Assembly: GCA_022768065.1 (NCBI GenBank)
Contig: JALELS010000001.1
Coordinates: 1 to 36,045 of the forward strand
Direction: 5' to 3'
Source: Ruminococcus sp.
Lineage (GTDB): Bacteria; Bacillota; Clostridia; Oscillospirales; Acutalibacteraceae
DNA: 36,045 bases
Below the pieces are notes generated by a model that did no database searches, was not told the origin of the DNA, and worked only from the letters and a program-made list of their open reading frames with translations. The stretch's first letter is position 1. Each line of letters starts with the position of its first letter. Below, piece by piece: positions 8,050 through 15,684 of the stretch. Made by a program: the position numbers and the translations under genes.

Positions 8050-8222
8050 AATTTGTGCCTTGCTTTCCCTTTGTACACGGTGCGTTGCCGCTCCGCCTTT
8101 GTGAAAAGCCTTTGATCCCCGCACTTATGGGACAAGAAGCATCCGCCGAAAACTTCGATAACTTCTTCCTCGTCACCTGTAAATTCGGCAAAGCCGATAG
8201 TGCGACATACAGGTCCGGCGCT
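8050..8222 (-). ncRNA. glmS self-cleaving ribozyme / riboswitch
   Basis: The leader of glmS carries the conserved glmS ribozyme core. The cleavage-site word AGCGCC puts the cut between minus-strand bases 8222 and 8221. A P2 region follows with CCTGTA/TACAGG closing and a CGGCTTTGCCG hairpin. Then come the signature words GACGAGG, TTATCGAAGTTTTCGG and CGGATGC. In known members glucosamine-6-phosphate is the cofactor for self-cleavage, and the cleaved mRNA is degraded, so GlmS product turns off its own synthesis. The 3' limit near 8050 is approximate. I recognised it from conserved words; no covariance search was run. Confidence 0.93.
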
Positions 8223-8312
8223 AAAACTCTCTTGCGGAAAGTCCTTTAAAAAACAAAAATCTCCTTTCGCTTTTTTGAGGGCGGCTCGCACAGCCGACGG
8301 CTCATTTGTTAA

Positions 8313-8341
8313 AGTATAATATGCCACGCGGCAAATGTCAA
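8313..8341 (-). promoter_or_regulatory. glmS promoter
   Basis: The minus strand reads TTGACA, 17 bases, TATACT. It lies about 90 bases upstream of the ribozyme cleavage site, giving a leader of about 285 bases. Confidence 0.85.
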
Positions 8342-8448
8342 CGAAAAATAATACTTTTATACCTTTTTTAAAACTTACGCAGCGAATATTATTATGTTTA
8401 AAACTCCGGTTTTTACACATAATTTTAATAAAAGCTCGGAGGTAATCT

Positions 8449-9276
8449 ATGGATATAAAAAGGTGCACCATTGACTCGCAGGATATTTTACGGCACGAAA
8501 ACGCAAGAGCGTTTTTTGTTTGCCTTTTGAGCTTTGTGCTGTCGCTTTTGATCCTCGGCGCCGCTCTTTTCGGCGTGTATTCGCTCTATACCGTGAGCGG
8601 ACTCGACAAGGAAAAATACAGCGTTCCCGTTCTCTCTTTACTATATGCCCTTTTTTCGTCGGAGGTTACCGTTTCTCTGTTTGCGCTGTCCGCCGTTTCC
8701 TACAACCGCAAAAGATGGTTTTACCGCAACGCCTCGGAAAAAGCACCTGTATCATATCTTTTTGCCGGTGAAAAATTTTCGGTAAGGCTGAAGGTCTTTT
8801 ATTTTTTCTTTTTCAAAAAGCTGATGACTGCGCTGTGTCTTGTCGCAGCTGAAATACCGTTTTTGCTTTGCAGTCTTGTTTTTTACCGCGAGCTCTCCGA
8901 AAAAGGATTATACAAAACCGTATTTGCGGGAGCAGTCGCCCTCTGCTCTGTGCTGTTTTTGCTCGGACTGTACTTCGGCGCGGTTCTTTCGAAAACATTT
9001 TGGCTGTGCGAAAAGGTATACTTCAAAAACAAAAAATGCTCCGTAGCGCTTGCCGTAAACAAAAGCAAAAGCCTGACCGAGGGAAACCGGTTCAGGCTTG
9101 TAAATTATAATATAAGCTTTGCTTGGCGAATACTTTTCTGCATATTCTTAATTCCGCTGTTTTACACGGTACCGTACATTTCACAGTCAAACGGATTGCT
9201 GTGCCGCGAATTTATCGGAAAGTACAGGCAAGGTGCCGCCTTCCCCGTAGTTTTTATGAAGCCGCAAAAGACATAA
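8449..9276 (+). CDS. Integral membrane protein of unknown function
   Basis: I do not recognise the family. The 275-residue protein has about five to six hydrophobic segments (roughly 20-48, 62-84, 118-145, 155-182 and 228-250), with basic, aromatic-rich stretches between them such as SYNRKRWFYRN and SKTFWLCEKVYFKNKK. There is no signal peptide or soluble domain. A strong GGAGGTAA site lies seven bases before the ATG, so the gene looks real. It is divergent from glmS and convergent with two small genes on the other strand. No role can be assigned from this. Confidence 0.75.
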   Translation: MDIKRCTIDSQDILRHENARAFFVCLLSFVLSLLILGAALFGVYSLYTVSGLDKEKYSVPVLSLLYALFSSEVTVSLFALSAVSYNRKRWFYRNASEKAPVSYLFAGEKFSVRLKVFYFFFFKKLMTALCLVAAEIPFLLCSLVFYRELSEKGLYKTVFAGAVALCSVLFLLGLYFGAVLSKTFWLCEKVYFKNKKCSVALAVNKSKSLTEGNRFRLVNYNISFAWRILFCIFLIPLFYTVPYISQSNGLLCREFIGKYRQGAAFPVVFMKPQKT

Positions 9277-9291
9277 TTTTGCGACAAACGG

Positions 9292-9567
9292 CTATTCGCT
9301 TTTCTTTGCCTTTTTACTGCCGAGGGTATCGGCAAGATAAATCATAAGAAGTATCAGCACGGCTATCGCGGTGGATTTAAGCCGTGTAAAGCCGTATTTT
9401 GCCTCAAGGCAGCCGGTCGCAAAGACGAGCCCCGCAAGAGCTAAAATATATACTATCAAAAGAACGGTTTTCAGAGCCGGCTTTTTTTCGGAATTAAGCG
9501 ACATAAAAAACACGGCGAGCGTGACAGCCAAAGCCGCTCCGAAGTATATAAAAGCAAACGCAGTCAT
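9292..9567 (-). CDS. Small membrane protein, unknown function
   Basis: A 91-residue protein with three predicted membrane helices (about 2-22, 32-52 and 64-84) and a lysine-rich end. No family recognised. GAAGGG lies about eleven bases before the ATG, a wide gap. It starts 19 bases after the lipoprotein gene and is probably cotranscribed with it. Confidence 0.6.
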   Translation of the reverse strand: MTAFAFIYFGAALAVTLAVFFMSLNSEKKPALKTVLLIVYILALAGLVFATGCLEAKYGFTRLKSTAIAVLILLMIYLADTLGSKKAKKSE

Positions 9568-9586
9568 AAAACATCAGCCCTTCTTA

Positions 9587-9943
9587 TTATTCAAATTCCC
9601 AGCCCATGGATATGAGAGTATCCAAAGCCTTTTCGTCCACATCATCCGCAGTACCGCTTGAAACCACCTTGCAGGAAAACACGTTAACCTGCGGCGGATA
9701 CGACTCCATAATCTCATTGGCATGCTTTATCTTTATAAGGTCGCCCGTATGGACGTCGGAAAACAGCCCGTCATCGTCCGAGGAGTTTATCATAACCGTC
9801 GGAGTTCCTCTCATAATTATCAGGCAATCGCCGCCCTTTGTAATAACGGCGCGCCCCGTATAGGACGGTTTGAAATTTCCGCAACCGCAAAGAAAAGCAA
9901 AAACAAGTAAAAGACTTAAAATAGTGCATACTGCTTTTTTCAT
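9587..9943 (-). CDS. Small lipoprotein of unknown function
   Basis: A 118-residue secreted lipoprotein. A lysine start and hydrophobic signal segment lead to the lipobox FLCGC, so the mature protein should be anchored at a Cys near residue 20. The rest (VITKGGDCLIIMRG, then a GDLIKIKH turn) looks like a small beta-barrel, possibly similar to Bacillus YobA/DUF3221 lipoproteins; that match is tentative. AAAGGA lies about ten bases before the ATG. It is upstream of, and probably cotranscribed with, the three-helix protein. Confidence 0.75.
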   Translation of the reverse strand: MKKAVCTILSLLLVFAFLCGCGNFKPSYTGRAVITKGGDCLIIMRGTPTVMINSSDDDGLFSDVHTGDLIKIKHANEIMESYPPQVNVFSCKVVSSGTADDVDEKALDTLISMGWEFE

Positions 9944-10162
9944 ATGTCATCATCCTTTCTTCGGTAACGAATACCTTTGTCAATACGGCACCGACACAAC
10001 GCCATATAGTAATTTTACTTCTTTTCGGCGGCAAATACAATTCGCCGAAAGTATAATAAAACGCCCTTAAATTTGTCGGAAACAACAAAACGCAGGGGCG
10101 CTTCCGCCGACGTGAGAAAAGTATAAAACTTAAATCCGCGTTATATTTTTCAATATTAAATT

Positions 10163-11734
10163 TTACTCCTGCCAATCCGTTACCGGGCGCGGATAACGGG
10201 CTGATTTTCCGCCTGTATTTCTCGTGAACACGGCTTCCGATTTCACCGAAACGCCGTCATTTGTGCCGATTATTTTAAAAAGACTGCCCCCGCGGTTACC
10301 GTTATCCCAATCTCTGTCCACATATATATCGCCCGTTTTTACAACGGAATTGTACGTTATTCCGTCAAAAAACACCTCATAGCCGTCGCAATGATTGTGA
10401 CCCGAAGCCATTCGCTTTGTACTGCCCTTTTCATAAACCGCTCTTATAAACAGGTCGTTTTCCCTGTGAGTCGGATATTCCCTATCGATTATCTTAACGA
10501 GCTGCGAAAGGTGCATGGGGTTAGGATATTTTTCGTTTTTGCCGCTTATGTAATCGCCGCGCTTATCATTGTCGGCAAGGCAGAGATATTGTGAGATTGC
10601 GTCATTGCCTGCCTTTTCCACGGCATTTTCGTTATAGAATTTCAGCCTTGCCGCTATTTTCGGGTCGGAAGTCAACTCCTTATTCGACTCGTCAAATTCT
10701 ATATACGGTCTGTCCGCAGGAGACGACCACTCCGCGTCCGTGCTGAACGGCAAATCGTTGTACGGATAACCGCCGCTCGTATAGCAGCCGCCGTAACTGT
10801 TATCATACTGCGAGAGTATTGCCGCATAGTCGCATACATTGGGCGCAATGTGCGAAATAAACATTGTTTCGGGGGTGTCGCCGCCTTTTTTGCGGTTATA
10901 TTTTGTCAGCCCGTCTATTATGTACTTATACCATTCGATTTGGCGGTCCGTAAGACCTACGCCGACGCGTGAAAACGGGCGCGGCCCTACGGAAAGTCTG
11001 TTTTTCGACTTCATATTGCCGTACATATTTTGCCAGTCGCCCGTATCGGCAAGAATAAACGAATAGTAAATAATTCCCGTTTTTTTATCGCGCAGATTGA
11101 TAACGGTATTTCCGAGTCCGCCGGCATATTTATCGGTCTTTTCGTCGTATACCCTGTCGTCGATTACCCTGTCTTTGGTTATACCGAGATTAGTGGGGCC
11201 TTGCCTGAAAACGGTATTTTTGCCCTTTTCAACTATATTCATAACGGCAGGCTTATCCGCTCTCGTCTCCGCATCGTGATTTCCGAAAACCAACGTCCAC
11301 GGAACGCCGAGAGAATCCATCATATCCGTAAAATTTCTGTAATTGTCATCGTTGAGCGAGCCCGACTCCACATCGCCCGATACAATTATGAGGTCGGGAT
11401 TTGTTTCTTTAACGAGATACCTTAAATCTCTGTCGGTCTTGCGGTTTTGGAAATTTATCGTCCATATGCCGTACCAACCGTCATTTCTGTAATGTATATC
11501 GGTCATCATAAGAAGTCTGAATTCCCTGTCACGGTCAAAATCCATTGTGTGGTAAAGAGTCTCGTCATCGGGGTCAAACTCGTCGTTCGCGTCCCAATTT
11601 ATCTCTTTCCATGTGCCGCTTTTAAAAATGCGGCTCTGTTTTTTAAGTCCCGCCCTTGAAATCACCCAAAGCAGGAGAAGTATGACCGCTGCCGCCGAAA
11701 CTGCGGCTGCCATAACTGCAATTATTTTAAACAC
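10163..11734 (-). CDS. Membrane-anchored calcineurin-like metallophosphoesterase
   Basis: A 523-residue protein with an N-terminal anchor (about residues 4-26) and an outward-facing phosphoesterase domain. The metal-binding motifs are in order: TDIHY (Asp79, His81), SGDVE near 120, GNHDAE near 151, FISHIAP later, and ASGHNHCDG near the end. These define the PF00149 family; the substrate (nucleotide, phosphodiester or phospholipid) cannot be read. The start is uncertain. The open frame begins with GTG at 11734, where AGAGGG touches the start codon, which is too close. An in-frame ATG lies 21 bases later at 11713, where the same site is too far. It stands alone between the lipoprotein gene and tRNA-Arg. 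Confidence 0.87.
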   Translation of the reverse strand: MFKIIAVMAAAVSAAAVILLLLWVISRAGLKKQSRIFKSGTWKEINWDANDEFDPDDETLYHTMDFDRDREFRLLMMTDIHYRNDGWYGIWTINFQNRKTDRDLRYLVKETNPDLIIVSGDVESGSLNDDNYRNFTDMMDSLGVPWTLVFGNHDAETRADKPAVMNIVEKGKNTVFRQGPTNLGITKDRVIDDRVYDEKTDKYAGGLGNTVINLRDKKTGIIYYSFILADTGDWQNMYGNMKSKNRLSVGPRPFSRVGVGLTDRQIEWYKYIIDGLTKYNRKKGGDTPETMFISHIAPNVCDYAAILSQYDNSYGGCYTSGGYPYNDLPFSTDAEWSSPADRPYIEFDESNKELTSDPKIAARLKFYNENAVEKAGNDAISQYLCLADNDKRGDYISGKNEKYPNPMHLSQLVKIIDREYPTHRENDLFIRAVYEKGSTKRMASGHNHCDGYEVFFDGITYNSVVKTGDIYVDRDWDNGNRGGSLFKIIGTNDGVSVKSEAVFTRNTGGKSARYPRPVTDWQE

Positions 11735-11804
11735 CCTCTTTTGATTTTTCGGTTTTGAACGTCCCTATGACGATTATATACCATATCCGAATTTTAATAA
11801 AGTC

Positions 11805-11841
11805 AAAAAACGGTGTTGTACCCATATCGGCGCAACACCGT
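11805..11841 (-). terminator. Second terminator behind tRNA-Arg
   Basis: The stem ACGGTGTTG / CAACACCGT is followed by six Ts on the minus strand. It follows the first terminator by about 20 bases. Confidence 0.7.
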
Positions 11842-11852
11842 ATTCGCAAAAA

Positions 11853-11889
11853 GAAAAAATCGACAAGCCCCTGACGGGATTTGTCGATT
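11853..11889 (-). terminator. tRNA-Arg terminator
   Basis: The stem AATCGACAA / TTGTCGATT is extended by a CCC/GGG segment and followed by a TTTTTTC run on the minus strand, immediately behind the tRNA. Confidence 0.75.
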
Positions 11890-11891
11890 TG

Positions 11892-11968
11892 TGGCGCGCC
11901 GGGAGGGATTCGAACCCGCGACCTTTTGGTTCGTAGCCAAACACTCTATCCGGCTGAGCTACCGGCGC
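11892..11968 (-). tRNA. tRNA-Arg (anticodon ACG)
   Basis: A 77-base cloverleaf with encoded CCA. The acceptor stem is GCGCCGG / CCGGCGC with discriminator G. The D arm contains TAGCTCAGCCGGATAGA, the anticodon loop is CTACGAA, and the T arm has GGTTCGAATCC. ACG (read ICG after editing by TadA) decodes CGU/CGC/CGA. Confidence 0.97.
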
Positions 11969-11992
11969 ATATGCAATTTTTACTGCTCAAGT

Positions 11993-12021
11993 ATATTAAC
12001 ACTATTAAAGCAAAAAGTCAA
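11993..12021 (-). promoter_or_regulatory. tRNA-Arg promoter
   Basis: The minus strand reads TTGACT, 17 bases, TAATAT, about 25 bases before the tRNA 5' end. Confidence 0.85.
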
Positions 12022-12242
12022 CATTTTTTTACACTCGATATAAATAAATCGTTTTTTTATTGTATTCCGAAGCAGCCGAATTATCGCCATACAAATAAAA
12101 CATTACGGCTAAATGATTATTATATACCTGTTTGTCGAAGCAGCCGAAAAATGCAATTTTGGAAGCGAGACAAACCGAAAACAGAGCAAATTCGGCGGTA
12201 TAATTTGTATAAAGCAATCAAAATGCATAATTAACAAAAATT

Positions 12243-12273
12243 TTGTCCACTTTTTTCTGTTTTGTGGTATACT
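12243..12273 (+). promoter_or_regulatory. Probable nadBC promoter (extended -10)
   Basis: TGGTATACT is an extended -10 box at 12265-12273. The best -35 match, TTGTCC, is 19 bases upstream, so the extended element probably matters. It predicts a leader of about 100 bases. Confidence 0.55.
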
Positions 12274-12315
12274 TAAGAGGTATTACGGCACAGGTTCGGA
12301 TTCTGCCGAAATATA

Positions 12316-12345
12316 CGCGGCAAACGGTCTTACCGTTACCGCCGA
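12316..12345 (+). promoter_or_regulatory. Hairpin in the nadB leader
   Basis: AACGGT and ACCGTT pair over a three-base loop, with an outer GCGG/CCGC helix. Near-copies of GCCGAAATNTAYGC lie on both sides. No T-run follows, so it is not a terminator. A regulatory role is inference only. Confidence 0.35.
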
Positions 12346-12381
12346 AATTTATGCAAATCAAATCCGGGAAGGCGGATATAT

Positions 12382-13839
12382 ATGGAAAAAAAATATGAAG
12401 TTCTGATAATCGGCTGCGGAGTTGCAGGTCTTTACACCGCGCTCTCGCTGCCCGAAAATCTGTCTGTTCTTGTGCTTTCAAAGCAGGACGAAACCGTTTC
12501 CAACAGTTCGCTGGCTCAGGGCGGTGTTGCCGCTGTTTTAAGTCTTGAGAACGACAGCTATGAGCTTCATTACAACGATACTATGATTGCCGGCGGTCAG
12601 GCAAACACTCCCGAAGCCGTCAACACACTTGTTCACGAGGGTCCCGACCAGGTTCGTCAGCTTATGAAATACGGCGTTAACTTTGACCGCAACCCCGACG
12701 GAACTCTTCAGAAAACGCTTGAGGGCGGCCACAGCCGTCGCAGAATAGTCCATTATAAAGACACAACGGGAGCTGAAATTGTACGTGCGCTCCTTGTAGA
12801 AGCCAAAAAGCGCAGCAATATAACGCTTGTCGAAAACGCCGACGTTTTTAAGCTCACAAAGGTTAAAAACGGTTTTTGCGCGGACATGCTCTTAAACGGC
12901 AAATCCGCCGCCACGGTATTTTCGGATTTCTGCGTAATAGCGACGGGCGGTATAGGCAGAGTTTACAAATTCACCACAAATCCCGCCGTTGCCACGGGTG
13001 ACGGAATCCGCCTCGCATACGATATGGGTGCTACGATAAAGGAGCTAAGCTACGTTCAGTTTCATCCCACCGCTTTTAACGGAAACGACAGGGAGCAATT
13101 CCTGATAAGCGAGTCGGTACGCGGCGAGGGCGCATACCTGCTCAATTGCAACAAAGAGCGCTTTATGGACAGATACGACAAACGCCTTGAGCTTGCGCCG
13201 CGCGACGTTGTATCGCGCTCGATAATCCTTGAAAGCCGCAGGACGGGCAGCGACAACTTCTACCTTGACATAAGATACAAGGGCCACGATTATCTTGTAA
13301 ACCGTTTCCCCGGAATATACGAGGGATGCTTAAAGCACGGCGTTGATATGACCAAGGATTTAATTCCCGTTTTCCCGTGCCAGCACTACCTTATGGGCGG
13401 AATCGACGTTGACCTTGACGCGCGTACTTCTATTTCGAGAATGTATGCGGTAGGCGAATGTTCGCATACGGGAGTTCACGGCAAAAACCGTCTTGCAAGC
13501 AATTCGCTTTTGGAGGCGCTTGTATTCGGAAAGCGCGCGGCGGACGATATAGCGTCTCTTTCTAAAAAGGACCCCGACCACGTAGTCGTTACCGAGCACA
13601 AAACGGATATTTCCGGTGCTCCGCTGCCAAAGGGTATGCGTACCGAAATCCGCTCGATTATGCAGCGTTCTTACTTTGTAATTCCCGATATGGACACAGT
13701 AAGAGTGGGTTTAAAGCGCGTTGACGCCATACTTATGAGACTTAAAAACGGCAAATTTGCAATTACACCCGACTATTGCGAGGCTTTAAGCCTTGCCACG
13801 GTAGCCCATATAATCTTAAAAGAGGTGGACGAAGGATGA
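12382..13839 (+). CDS. nadB: L-aspartate oxidase
   Basis: Oxidises L-aspartate to iminoaspartate with FAD, the first step of de novo NAD synthesis. The dinucleotide-binding start LIIGCGVAGLYTALSL, SNSSLAQGGVAAV, VIATGGIGRVYKFTTNP and the GDGIRLAYDMGA and VQFHPTAF stretches are those of the flavoprotein family, as is MGGIDVDLDARTS later. Its 485 residues are at the short end of the family; the C-terminal helical domain is abbreviated. GGCGG lies about eight bases before the ATG. Its stop overlaps the nadC start (ATGA). nadA, the quinolinate synthase that uses the unstable product, is not adjacent. Confidence 0.95.
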   Translation: MEKKYEVLIIGCGVAGLYTALSLPENLSVLVLSKQDETVSNSSLAQGGVAAVLSLENDSYELHYNDTMIAGGQANTPEAVNTLVHEGPDQVRQLMKYGVNFDRNPDGTLQKTLEGGHSRRRIVHYKDTTGAEIVRALLVEAKKRSNITLVENADVFKLTKVKNGFCADMLLNGKSAATVFSDFCVIATGGIGRVYKFTTNPAVATGDGIRLAYDMGATIKELSYVQFHPTAFNGNDREQFLISESVRGEGAYLLNCNKERFMDRYDKRLELAPRDVVSRSIILESRRTGSDNFYLDIRYKGHDYLVNRFPGIYEGCLKHGVDMTKDLIPVFPCQHYLMGGIDVDLDARTSISRMYAVGECSHTGVHGKNRLASNSLLEALVFGKRAADDIASLSKKDPDHVVVTEHKTDISGAPLPKGMRTEIRSIMQRSYFVIPDMDTVRVGLKRVDAILMRLKNGKFAITPDYCEALSLATVAHIILKEVDEG

Positions 13840-14675
13840 TTTTACCGCAGTTTTACACGGATGACATTATTAAGCGCGCCATACTTGAGGATATTAACTA
13901 TGTTGATGTGGCGTCGGATTACCTGATACCCGAAGATCAGCGCAATGAGGCGTATTTTGTCTCAAAGGCAGACGGCGTTCTCTGCGGCATAGATGTTGCA
14001 ATGAGAGTTTTTGAGCTTTTGGACGACTCTTTTACCGCCAAAGTTTATATGCACGACGGCGACAAGGTGAAAAAGGGCGACCTCATTGCCGAATTCAGCG
14101 GAAAAACCACACTCCTTTTAAAGGGTGAGAGAACCGCTTTGAACCTGCTGCAGCATATGTCCGGTATAGCTACGGCGACCGCAAAGGCCGTCAAGCTCTG
14201 CGAGGGAACAAAGGCTTCGATAGCCGACACGAGAAAGACTCTCCCCTCTCTGCGGGCTCTTCAAAAATACGCGGTAACCTGCGGCGGAGGCAAAAACCAC
14301 CGCTTTAATCTTTCCGACTGCGCCATGCTCAAGGATAATCACATAGACGCCGGGGGCGGCATAACGGGAGCCGTAAAAAAGCTTCGCGGAAAGATAGGTC
14401 ATACGGTAAAAATCGAGGTTGAAACACGCAACCTTGACGAAGTGAAAGAGGCAGTTTCGACAGGAGCCGATATAATTATGCTCGACAATATGGACTGTGA
14501 CACCATGAAAAAAGCCGTTGAGATAATCGGCGGCAAAGCTCTTACGGAGGCTTCGGGCGGAATTACCGACGAAACCATACCGAGCGTTGCGGCGTGCGGC
14601 GTAGATATAATATCAATAGGAGCGCTGACTCACTCCGTTCAGGCATTTGATATTTCAATGAAGATGAAGAAATAA
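13836..14675 (+). CDS. nadC: Nicotinate-nucleotide pyrophosphorylase (carboxylating)
   Basis: Converts quinolinate and PRPP to nicotinate mononucleotide and CO2. The family motifs are clear: GERTALNLLQHMSGIAT, DTRKTLPSLRALQKYAV, GGGKNHRFNLSD, KDNHIDAGGG, and the barrel end EASGGITDET. The start at 13836 overlaps the nadB stop (ATGA) and gives the normal 279-residue length, so translation is probably coupled. GAAGGA lies just upstream inside nadB. Confidence 0.97.
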   Translation: MILPQFYTDDIIKRAILEDINYVDVASDYLIPEDQRNEAYFVSKADGVLCGIDVAMRVFELLDDSFTAKVYMHDGDKVKKGDLIAEFSGKTTLLLKGERTALNLLQHMSGIATATAKAVKLCEGTKASIADTRKTLPSLRALQKYAVTCGGGKNHRFNLSDCAMLKDNHIDAGGGITGAVKKLRGKIGHTVKIEVETRNLDEVKEAVSTGADIIMLDNMDCDTMKKAVEIIGGKALTEASGGITDETIPSVAACGVDIISIGALTHSVQAFDISMKMKK

Positions 14676-14720
14676 AAAAGGCAACCCCCTAAGATATGCT
14701 CCGGCATATCTTAGGGGGTT
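14674..14720 (-). terminator. Terminator for the unknown gene at 14848-15630
   Basis: A perfect 16-base stem (14683-14698 with 14705-14720) has a six-base loop. On the minus strand it is followed by GCC and six Ts. On the plus strand no T-run follows, so nadC transcription should pass it. Confidence 0.65.
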
Positions 14721-14760
14721 ATGTTATTTTGAAGCAATGCCGCCTTATAAGCACTCAGCC

Positions 14761-14800
14761 AACGGCACCGAATTTTTTTGCTTTCGGTGCCGTTATTTTT
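14761..14800 (+). terminator. nadBC terminator
   Basis: A perfect 12-base stem AACGGCACCGAA / TTCGGTGCCGTT is followed by ATTTTT. It lies beyond the minus-strand terminator of the convergent gene. Confidence 0.8.
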
Positions 14801-14847
14801 GTGTTCGGCGACAGAAAAGCCCTATATTGTTACACTAAGGACGGCGC

Positions 14848-15630
14848 TTATTTAATTCGGTATTTTTGGGCGCTGTCCGCAAGGCGGTCAAAACGCAGCT
14901 CGGAAAGGCGCGTCGCACCGCACAATTCATACAAGGCTGAGGCAAACAGAAGCGGATCGCACGGCGGCAGAACCTTTGATATGTCATCGGGCAGAGTAAC
15001 TCCGCTGCCCGACAGACAGACGGTATTTCCCGAATACTCATTCCTATATAAAAGGCAACCGCCGTCAAAATCGTTTTTTTCGGTTCTCGGAGCTATTACG
15101 AATGTGCAGCCGCCTGCCTCATTCACATTTTCGGTAACGGTAAGCGCAAGCCCCCAATCGTCATACAGCCGTCGGCGCACGGAAGAAAATTTTTCGGGGT
15201 CGCCCGTTATCACCTTGATACGCGAGGCAAGAGGAACAAGCAAAGACAGCTTATCCTTTTGAAAGCCGTCAAAATCCATAACAGCCACGCTCGTTTTTTC
15301 GGGCGGAAGTCCGCATTTTTTTATATAATCAATCGCAGAATTAAAAAGCATAACTGACGGCAATATGCGCGGCTCAAATTTTTTCACTTTTTCGTCCTCG
15401 GTTATGTTTCCGCCGCACACTATAACTCTGCCTGCGCACCGCCCGAGCAAGCTGTATATTTCGCCGGTATCGGCTTCTTCATTTTCACCGCACATAAGGG
15501 TCAGCGTAAAAAAAGGAGCGCTGCCGAAAACGCTTATCCGCTCGATAACGGGTTCGGGCGGAAAAAGCCTGTAACGAAGTTTCTTAAAAAATCCGCCGCT
15601 TAATCGTTTAACTATAATTACTCCAAACAT
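14848..15630 (-). CDS. Conserved-looking protein of unknown function
   Basis: I do not recognise this 260-residue protein. It has no signal peptide or clear membrane helix. The middle alternates short hydrophobic strands with helices (GRVIVCGGNITEDE, TSVAVMDFDG, SRIKVITGDPEKF, GCTFVIAP), which looks Rossmann-like, but the usual glycine loop is absent. The start at 15630 is chosen because GGGGG lies eight bases upstream; a GTG nine bases earlier is inside that site. The ribosome site lies inside a hairpin (15638-15663) following the S41 gene, so its translation may be controlled. As last gene of the FtsEX operon it may relate to the cell envelope; that is inference from position only. Confidence 0.7.
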   Translation of the reverse strand: MFGVIIVKRLSGGFFKKLRYRLFPPEPVIERISVFGSAPFFTLTLMCGENEEADTGEIYSLLGRCAGRVIVCGGNITEDEKVKKFEPRILPSVMLFNSAIDYIKKCGLPPEKTSVAVMDFDGFQKDKLSLLVPLASRIKVITGDPEKFSSVRRRLYDDWGLALTVTENVNEAGGCTFVIAPRTEKNDFDGGCLLYRNEYSGNTVCLSGSGVTLPDDISKVLPPCDPLLFASALYELCGATRLSELRFDRLADSAQKYRIK

Positions 15631-15637
15631 AAAAAGC

Positions 15638-15663
15638 ACCCCCGCATAACTATATGCGAGGGT
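15638..15663 (-). promoter_or_regulatory. Hairpin overlapping a ribosome binding site
   Basis: CGCATA pairs with TATGCG around a four-base loop, extended by CCC/GGG after one mismatch. On the minus strand its 3' arm contains the GGGGGTG ribosome site of the next gene, with TTTTT between hairpin and ATG. It could act as a terminator for the S41 gene, a translational lid for the downstream gene, or both. Confidence 0.6.
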
Positions 15664-15684
15664 TTTGTTTTTAATGTTTATTGT

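Larger units (their letters stand above)
11969..12381. other. Intergenic region between tRNA-Arg and nadB
   Basis: No gene is supported in these 413 bases. It holds the tRNA-Arg promoter, two identical 13-base words (CGAAGCAGCCGAA at 12068-12080 and 12136-12148), the nadB promoter near 12268 and a structured nadB leader. The part at 12022-12240 is A+T rich with no further structure that I can see. Confidence 0.6.

Noticed and set aside
7998-8471. Open frame of 157 codons on the minus strand upstream of glmS
   Set aside because: It lies across the glmS ribozyme; the translated text is just the ribozyme read as protein, and no ribosome site or family supports it.
9944-10162. Promoter and further gene between the lipoprotein and phosphoesterase genes
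   Set aside because: A TATACT box near 10050 has only a poor -35 partner, and the open frame there has no start with a ribosome site; left unannotated.
12029-12217. Small open frames in the tRNA-Arg to nadB gap
   Set aside because: No ribosome sites and A+T-driven composition; no family.
11881-12234. Plus-strand frame reading GGIRTRDLLVRSQTLYPAELPA over tRNA-Arg
   Set aside because: Known artefact: the complement of a tRNA read as protein.
14696-15262. Open frame of 188 codons on plus after nadC
   Set aside because: It runs through the nadBC terminator and opposite the 14848-15630 gene; no ribosome site.
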